Positions 6,429 to 10,026 of a stretch of DNA of 10,026 nucleotides are shown here, piece by piece. The stretch comes from Hyphomicrobiales bacterium (GTDB taxonomy: Bacteria; Pseudomonadota; Alphaproteobacteria; Rhizobiales; Aestuariivirgaceae): contig JALVFB010000198.1 in the NCBI GenBank assembly GCA_027030295.1, positions 1 through 10,026 of the forward strand. The letters run 5' to 3'. The notes under the pieces were generated by a model. It ran no database searches, was not told the DNA's origin, and saw only the letters and a program-made list of their open reading frames with translations. A program made the translations under genes and the position numbers. The first letter of the stretch is position 1. Every line of letters begins with the position of its first letter.

Positions 6429-7127
6429 ATGGCGAAGCACGGAAAGCGTTACCGGAATAACGTGGAGGGGCTGGACCGCAACAAGGTCTATGCCCTTGAC
6501 GAGGCGATCAGGCTCATCAAGGAGCGGGCCAACGCGAAGTTCGACGAAACCATCGAGATCGCCATGAATCTGGGTGTCGATCCGCGTCATGCCGACCAGA
6601 TGGTGCGCGGTGTGGCCGAGCTGCCCGCCGGCACCGGCAAGACGGTGCGCGTGGCGGTGTTCGCCAAGGGCGACAAGGCCGAGGAGGCGAAGGCCGCGGG
6701 CGCGGACATCGTCGGCGCCGAGGATCTGGTGGAGCAGATCCAGAAGGGCGAGATCAACTTCGACACCGCCATCGCCACGCCGGACATGATGCCGCTGGTG
6801 GGCCGGCTGGGCAAGATCCTGGGCCCCCGCGGGCTGATGCCGAACCCCAAGGTCGGCACGGTGACGCCCAACGTCGGCGAGGCGGTGAAGCGCGCCAAGG
6901 CCGGCGCGGTGCAGTTCCGCGTGGAGAAGGCCGGCATCGTGCACGCCGGCATCGGCAAGGCGAGCTTCGACGAGGACAAGATCGCGCAGAACGTGAAGGC
7001 GTTCGTCGATGCGGTCATCAAGGCCAAGCCGGAAGGAGCCAAGGGCGCCTATGTGAAGGGCGTGGCGCTGTCGTCCACCATGGGGCCGGGCGTGAAGGTG
7101 GATCTCGGCTCCATCACCGGCGCCTGA
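6429..7127 (+). CDS. rplA: 50S ribosomal protein L1
   Basis: L1 builds the mobile L1 stalk that helps release deacylated tRNA from the E site; in many bacteria free L1 also represses its own mRNA. The 232-residue product matches the usual length. Conserved stretches are [20 protein letters not shown] near residue 40, [17 protein letters not shown] near 65, [20 protein letters not shown] near 125-145, and the C-terminal [18 protein letters not shown]. The coding sequence is uninterrupted. The start five bases after the rplK stop makes rplK-rplA a coupled pair. A 379-base gap separates it from rplJ, larger than other gaps in the operon. Confidence 0.97.
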   Translation: MAKHGKRYRNNVEGLDRNKVYALDEAIRLIKERANAKFDETIEIAMNLGVDPRHADQMVRGVAELPAGTGKTVRVAVFAKGDKAEEAKAAGADIVGAEDLVEQIQKGEINFDTAIATPDMMPLVGRLGKILGPRGLMPNPKVGTVTPNVGEAVKRAKAGAVQFRVEKAGIVHAGIGKASFDEDKIAQNVKAFVDAVIKAKPEGAKGAYVKGVALSSTMGPGVKVDLGSITGA

Positions 7128-7137
7128 TGCGAGAATG

Positions 7138-7165
7138 CCGGGCGGCCGCGAGGCGGCCCGGTTTC
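7138..7165 (+). terminator. Hairpin with GCGA tetraloop after rplA (weak terminator or processing site)
   Basis: CCGGGC (7138-7143) pairs with GCCCGG (7156-7161). A symmetric G-G mismatch follows, then GCC (7145-7147) pairs with GGC (7152-7154) around a GCGA loop of GNRA type. TTTC follows. It starts 10 bases past the rplA stop and could reduce read-through from rplKA into rplJL or mark a cleavage point. Confidence 0.5.
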
Positions 7166-7210
7166 GGCGGTGGATCGGAAACGGATCGAAGCCTTTCCGA
7201 AACGCCGCCT

Positions 7211-7506
7211 GAAGTCCTGTCCGAGACTGCGGGCGCCTCGAATCCTTCACGTGGAGGAGAGGCTCAAATGGCGGCTTCGCCGGCCCGCACAGACGGGAAG
7301 AACGGATCGTGGCGCCGCTTGCGGTGCCTGCGGTCGGTTCGGACCGGCGTCGCTAAAGGGCGCAGGCCCATTGCGGCGCGAAGAGCGGACAGGCCTGGTG
7401 CCGCGCCTGCCCATGCTTCGCGAGAGGCGAGCGGGTGCGGCGGGTTGGGCAACCGGCGCGGAAGGGCATGTGCCCTGAAGCGCCATGTCTGCAAAGGAGC
7501 GAGAAA
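7211..7506 (+). ncRNA. Structured rplJ leader (ribosomal protein L10 leader)
   Basis: In many bacteria the rplJL leader is bound by the L10-L7/L12 complex to repress translation. Here the 5' part can fold as a three-way junction. P1 is TGCGGGC (7228-7234) with GCCCGCA (7283-7289). P2 is GCCTC (7235-7239) with GAGGC (7259-7263), topped by TCCTTC (7243-7248) with GGAGGA (7253-7258) and a three-base GAA bulge. P3 is GGCG (7270-7273) with CGCC (7278-7281). Downstream stems are 7311-7317/7322-7328, 7331-7335/7342-7346, and a long stem 7362-7379/7398-7410 with a five-base bulge (7368-7372). Position and folding support an L10 leader; I did not match it base by base to the known consensus, and the outer limits are approximate. 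Confidence 0.65.
7493..7499 (+). promoter_or_regulatory. Ribosome binding site of rplJ
   Basis: AAAGGAG stands seven bases before the GTG start at 7507 and decides that start. Any start further upstream would lie within the structured leader. Confidence 0.8.
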
Positions 7507-8028
7507 GTGGACAGAGCCCGTAAACGCGAGGTCGTCGCGTGGCTGAAGGAGGAGGTCTTCGGCAAGTACCCCTCCATCGTTCTCGCGCACAACCTCGGTC
7601 TGACGGTGGCGGAGATCACCGATCTTCGCAACCGGATGTATGAGGCGGGCGGCATGGTCAAGGTGGTGAAGAACCGCCTGGCGAAGATCGCTCTGGCGGG
7701 CACGCCCAGGGAAGGCCTGGCGGAACTCTTCTCCGGCCCGACGGTGCTCATGTGGTCGGAAGACCCCGTGGTGGCGCCGAAGACGGCGGTCGGGTTCGCC
7801 AAGGAGCACGCGGAGAAGTTCGTCGTGCTCGGCGGCATGCTGGAAGAGAACCTGCTGGACGAGGCCGGCGTGAAGGCGCTGGCCGAGCTGCCGTCCCTGG
7901 ACGAGCTGCGGGCGAAGCTCATCGGCGTCATCCAGGCGCCGGCGCAGAAGCTGGTGGGCGTCGTGCAGGCGCCGGCGGGCCAGCTGGCGCGCGTGCTGTC
8001 CGCCCGTGGCGAGCAGGAGGCCGCATGA
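7507..8028 (+). CDS. rplJ: 50S ribosomal protein L10
   Basis: L10 anchors the L7/L12 dimers to the ribosomal stalk and is the autogenous repressor of its operon. The 173-residue product begins at GTG with MDRARKREVVAWL, the form common in alphaproteobacteria. The globular RNA-binding domain covers about residues 1-135 (MVKVVKNRLAKIALAG; FSGPTVLMWSEDPV; LGGMLEENLLDEAGVKALAE). The C-terminal helix carries three consecutive 11-residue units, KLIGVIQAPAQ, KLVGVVQAPAG and QLARVLSARGE (bases 7915-8013), which fit binding of three L7/L12 dimers. Length is usual for this group. rplL follows after 129 bases. Confidence 0.97.
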   Translation: MDRARKREVVAWLKEEVFGKYPSIVLAHNLGLTVAEITDLRNRMYEAGGMVKVVKNRLAKIALAGTPREGLAELFSGPTVLMWSEDPVVAPKTAVGFAKEHAEKFVVLGGMLEENLLDEAGVKALAELPSLDELRAKLIGVIQAPAQKLVGVVQAPAGQLARVLSARGEQEAA

Positions 8029-8059
8029 GCGGCGTCGCCGCCTGAGCGGCATGTGCCGC
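8029..8059 (+). other. Tandem small hairpins after rplJ
   Basis: GCGGC/GCCGC pairs occur twice: 8029-8033 with 8037-8041 (loop GTC) and 8046-8050 with 8055-8059 (loop ATGT). The four arms can also pair in the alternative nested way. They begin directly after the rplJ stop. The rest of the 129-base gap shows only the rplL ribosome binding site. Confidence 0.4.
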
Positions 8060-8143
8060 AACGCAAACGACACCGGCCGGCTCCGCCATGAGACGCTGAC
8101 GGGGCGGGTCAACGCAAACCGACAGGTTCGAACCGATCAACAC

Positions 8144-8150
8144 GAGGAAA
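8144..8150 (+). promoter_or_regulatory. Ribosome binding site of rplL
   Basis: GAGGAAA stands seven bases before ATG 8158, in an A-rich, little-structured stretch. This suits the high translation needed to make several L7/L12 copies per L10. Confidence 0.65.
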
Positions 8151-8157
8151 CGGAACA

Positions 8158-8535
8158 ATGGCCGATCTTGAGAAAATTGCCGAGGAGCTGTCCTCCCTCA
8201 CCGTGATGGAAGCCGCCGAACTGGCGAAGATGCTGGAGGACAAGTGGGGCGTTTCCGCCGCCGCGCCGGTGGCCGTGGCTGCGGTGCCGGGTGCCGCCGC
8301 CGGTGCCGAGGGCGGCGCCGAGGAGAAGACGGAGTTCGACGTCGTTCTCGTCAATCACGGCGACAAGAAGATCAACGTCATCAAGGAAGTGCGCGCCATC
8401 ACCGGCCTGGGGCTCAAGGAAGCCAAGGAGCTGGTGGAAAAGGGCGGCGTCGTGAAGGAGGCCGCTTCCAAGGACGAGGCCGAGGAAATCAAGAAGAAGC
8501 TCGAGGAGGCCGGCGCCACCGTCGAGCTGAAGTAA
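8158..8535 (+). CDS. rplL: 50S ribosomal protein L7/L12
   Basis: This is the multicopy stalk protein that recruits translational GTPases. The 125-residue product has the N-terminal dimerisation domain at about 1-35 ([20 protein letters not shown]), a flexible Ala/Gly/Pro-rich hinge at about 36-58 ([18 protein letters not shown]), and the C-terminal factor-binding domain at about 59-125. That domain includes [20 protein letters not shown], the conserved helix contacting EF-G and EF-Tu, and ends ATVELK. All expected parts are present. A 308-base gap with strong hairpins separates it from rpoB. Confidence 0.98.
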   Translation: MADLEKIAEELSSLTVMEAAELAKMLEDKWGVSAAAPVAVAAVPGAAAGAEGGAEEKTEFDVVLVNHGDKKINVIKEVRAITGLGLKEAKELVEKGGVVKEAASKDEAEEIKKKLEEAGATVELK

Positions 8536-8549
8536 TTCGCACGACAACC

Positions 8550-8596
8550 CGCCGCCGGCGTGGGCCATGCGACCGCGCCGGCGGCGTTCGCCGCCG
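8550..8596 (+). promoter_or_regulatory. Mutually exclusive hairpins between rplL and rpoB
   Basis: Hairpin A is a perfect 11-bp stem: CGCCGCCGGCG (8550-8560) with CGCCGGCGGCG (8576-8586), loop 15 bases. Hairpin B is a perfect 7-bp stem: CGGCGGC (8579-8585) with GCCGCCG (8590-8596), loop GTTC. Both use bases 8579-8585, so only one can form at a time. No T run follows either. The site matches where E. coli has an attenuator and an RNase III cleavage site between rplL and rpoB; a similar role here is inference. Confidence 0.6.
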
Positions 8597-8739
8597 CGGG
8601 CGGCACAGTCACGGGAGCTGACAGGCAGGCGACGCCTTGCGCGACATGCGAGAGCCAGAAGGCAGGTGGCCAGCGCGGCGCCTTTTCCCGCTCCGGCCCT
8701 TCTGACCGGGGCGCGATGAGGCGCACGTGCCTTTCGCCG
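8597..8739 (+). other. Unassigned part of the rplL-rpoB gap
   Basis: I see no gene, tRNA or clear promoter in these 143 bases. There are only weak hairpins, such as AGGCG/TGCCT (8719-8723/8728-8732) followed by TTC. Open frames crossing it have no convincing ribosome binding site or protein-like composition. Confidence 0.5.
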
Positions 8740-8773
8740 TTTTCCCGTTGGGAAAAGTTTCCTCAACGGGAAA
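8740..8773 (+). repeat. AT-rich nested inverted repeat before rpoB
   Basis: TTTCCCGTTG (8741-8750) is the exact reverse complement of CAACGGGAAA (8764-8773), and the loop can add four more pairs (8751-8754 with 8759-8762). The same bases can instead form two small hairpins: TTTTCCC/GGGAAAA (8740-8746/8750-8756) and TTTCC/GGAAA (8758-8762/8769-8773). It ends 70 bases before rpoB and contrasts with its GC-rich surroundings. Confidence 0.6.
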
Positions 8774-8843
8774 GTGCGCGACAGGCGACAAACCCGAAAC
8801 CGGCAAAACGCGGCCACCGGCCGCGGCAAGAGAAAGAGCAGCG

Positions 8844-10026
8844 ATGACGAAGGTAGAGCGCATCCGCAAGAATTTCGGCCGCATTCGCGAAGTGGCCGAC
8901 ATGCCCGACCTCATCCACGTGCAGCGCGAATCCTACGCCCAGTTCCTGCAGATGGAAAAGGAAGGGCGGCGCCAGGACATCGGGCTGCCGGCGGTGTTCA
9001 AGTCGGTGTTCCCGGTCGAGGATTTTTCCGGCCGCGCGCAGCTGGACTTTCTCGACTACGAGTTCGAGCCGCCGAAATATGACGTGGAGGAGTGCCAGCA
9101 GCGCGACATGACCTATGCCGCGCCGCTGAAGGTGACGCTCCGCCTCATCGTCTTCGATATCGACCCGGACACCGAGGCGAAGACGGTGAAGGACATCAAG
9201 GAGCAGGATGTCTACATGGGCGACATTCCGCTCATGACCGAAAAGGGCACCTTCATCATCAACGGCACCGAGCGCGTCATCGTCTCGCAGATGCACCGCT
9301 CGCCGGGCGTGTTCTTCGACCATGACAAGGGCAAGACCCACGCTTCCGGCAAGCTGCTGTTCGCCGCCCGCATCATCCCCTATCGCGGCTCCTGGCTGGA
9401 CTTCGAGTTCGACGCCAAGGACATCATGCACGTGCGCATCGACCGCCGGCGCAAGCTGCCCGTGACCACGCTGCTCTATGCCCTGGGCATGGACTCGGAG
9501 GAGATCCTGCATTCGGTCTATGACACCATCACCTATCGCTGGGATGAAAAGAAGAAGGGCTGGCGCACGCCCTTCGATCCGGAGCGCTTCAAGGGGCTGA
9601 AGCCCGCCCACGACCTCATCGATGCCGACACCGGCGAGGTGGTGGTGAAGGCCGGCCAGAAAATCACCCCGCGCCGCGCGAAAAAGCTGGCCGAGGAAGG
9701 GCTGAAGGAAATCCTCGTGCGCGACGAGGATCTGTATGGCCAGTATCTCGCCGACGAGCTGGTCAACCCCGAGACCGGCGAGATCTACGCCGAGGCCGGC
9801 GACGAGATCACGCAAGAGGTGCTCGACCGCCTGCGCGAGGCCGGATACAAGGAAATCCGCGTGCTGGACATCGACCCGGTGCGCACCGGCCCGTGGCTGC
9901 GCAACACGCTGAAGGCCGACAAGGCGGAGAACTACGAGCAGGCGCTGGTCGAGATCTATCGCGTGCTGCGCCCCGGCGAGCCGGCCACGAAGGAGGCGGC
10001 GGAAGCGCTGTTCCACGGCCTGTTCT
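8844..10026 (+). CDS. rpoB: RNA polymerase beta subunit (3' partial)
   Basis: This is the N-terminal 394 codons of the catalytic beta subunit; the frame stays open to the window edge. It begins [14 protein letters not shown] at ATG 8844, a typical alphaproteobacterial N-terminus. The conserved stretch from [20 protein letters not shown] to RSPGVFF is at residues 127-158. It includes the Val (about residue 147) equivalent to the N-terminal rifampicin-contact Val146 of E. coli, which is unchanged. Residues about 215-350 form the variable beta lobe ([18 protein letters not shown] follows). The main rifampicin region lies beyond the window. Only AAGAG/AGAG-like sequence precedes the ATG, a weak ribosome binding site for such a heavily made protein. 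No frameshift or insertion is visible. Confidence 0.97.
   Translation, partial: MTKVERIRKNFGRIREVADMPDLIHVQRESYAQFLQMEKEGRRQDIGLPAVFKSVFPVEDFSGRAQLDFLDYEFEPPKYDVEECQQRDMTYAAPLKVTLRLIVFDIDPDTEAKTVKDIKEQDVYMGDIPLMTEKGTFIINGTERVIVSQMHRSPGVFFDHDKGKTHASGKLLFAARIIPYRGSWLDFEFDAKDIMHVRIDRRRKLPVTTLLYALGMDSEEILHSVYDTITYRWDEKKKGWRTPFDPERFKGLKPAHDLIDADTGEVVVKAGQKITPRRAKKLAEEGLKEILVRDEDLYGQYLADELVNPETGEIYAEAGDEITQEVLDRLREAGYKEIRVLDIDPVRTGPWLRNTLKADKAENYEQALVEIYRVLRPGEPATKEAAEALFHGLF

Noticed and set aside
7170..7478. 102-codon + frame in the rplA-rplJ gap starting at GTG
   Set aside because: No ribosome binding site, Arg-rich composition, and it lies in the structured leader.
7470..7483. GGGC/GCCC mini-palindrome before rplJ
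   Set aside because: Only four pairs in a GC-rich leader; too short to call a separate element.
8763..10016. 417-codon open frame on the minus strand
   Set aside because: It lies antisense to rpoB, which is unmistakable in the other strand; composition is that of a shadow frame.

Overview
The window is high-GC bacterial DNA with every supported gene on the + strand. The order secE-nusG-rplK-rplA-rplJ-rplL-rpoB and the sequences of NusG, L10, L7/L12 and RpoB fit an alphaproteobacterium, perhaps a Rhodospirillales-like lineage. That placement comes from recognising protein families by eye, not from a database search.

Left part (1-4786), solute-uptake module. It begins inside a sodium:solute symporter of the large VC_2705-like type, whose 5' end lies outside the window. 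A perfect GC-rich hairpin follows, then a 148-residue single-pass membrane protein of unknown function. Next is a 623-residue regulator-like protein (cyclic-nucleotide-binding fold, two CBS motifs, DUF294 nucleotidyltransferase-like region) that overlaps by four bases a DEDDh 3'-5' exonuclease. The symporter, the DUF294 protein and the exonuclease form a recurring but poorly understood gene neighbourhood. The likely logic is that the soluble regulator controls uptake or use of a small organic acid; the exonuclease's job is unknown.

Middle (4787-5040). A possible terminator and a possible promoter separate the uptake module from the ribosomal/transcription operon. I see no tRNA-Trp here, although that gene often precedes secE in alphaproteobacteria.

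Right part (5041-10026). secE (translocon), nusG (elongation factor), rplK and rplA (L11 and L1), rplJ and rplL (L10 and L7/L12 stalk), then the first 394 codons of rpoB (RNA polymerase beta). The coding sequences look intact and ordinary. The less ordinary content is in the gaps: a structured rplJ leader with a three-way junction, mutually exclusive hairpins between rplL and rpoB, and an AT-rich nested inverted repeat just before rpoB. These are plausible sites for L1 and L10 autoregulation, RNA processing or attenuation that set the ratio of ribosomal protein to RNA polymerase.

I found no mobile element, CRISPR array, rRNA or tRNA. The nearest thing to an undescribed system is the symporter / 148-residue protein / DUF294 / exonuclease module together with the unassigned RNA structures.
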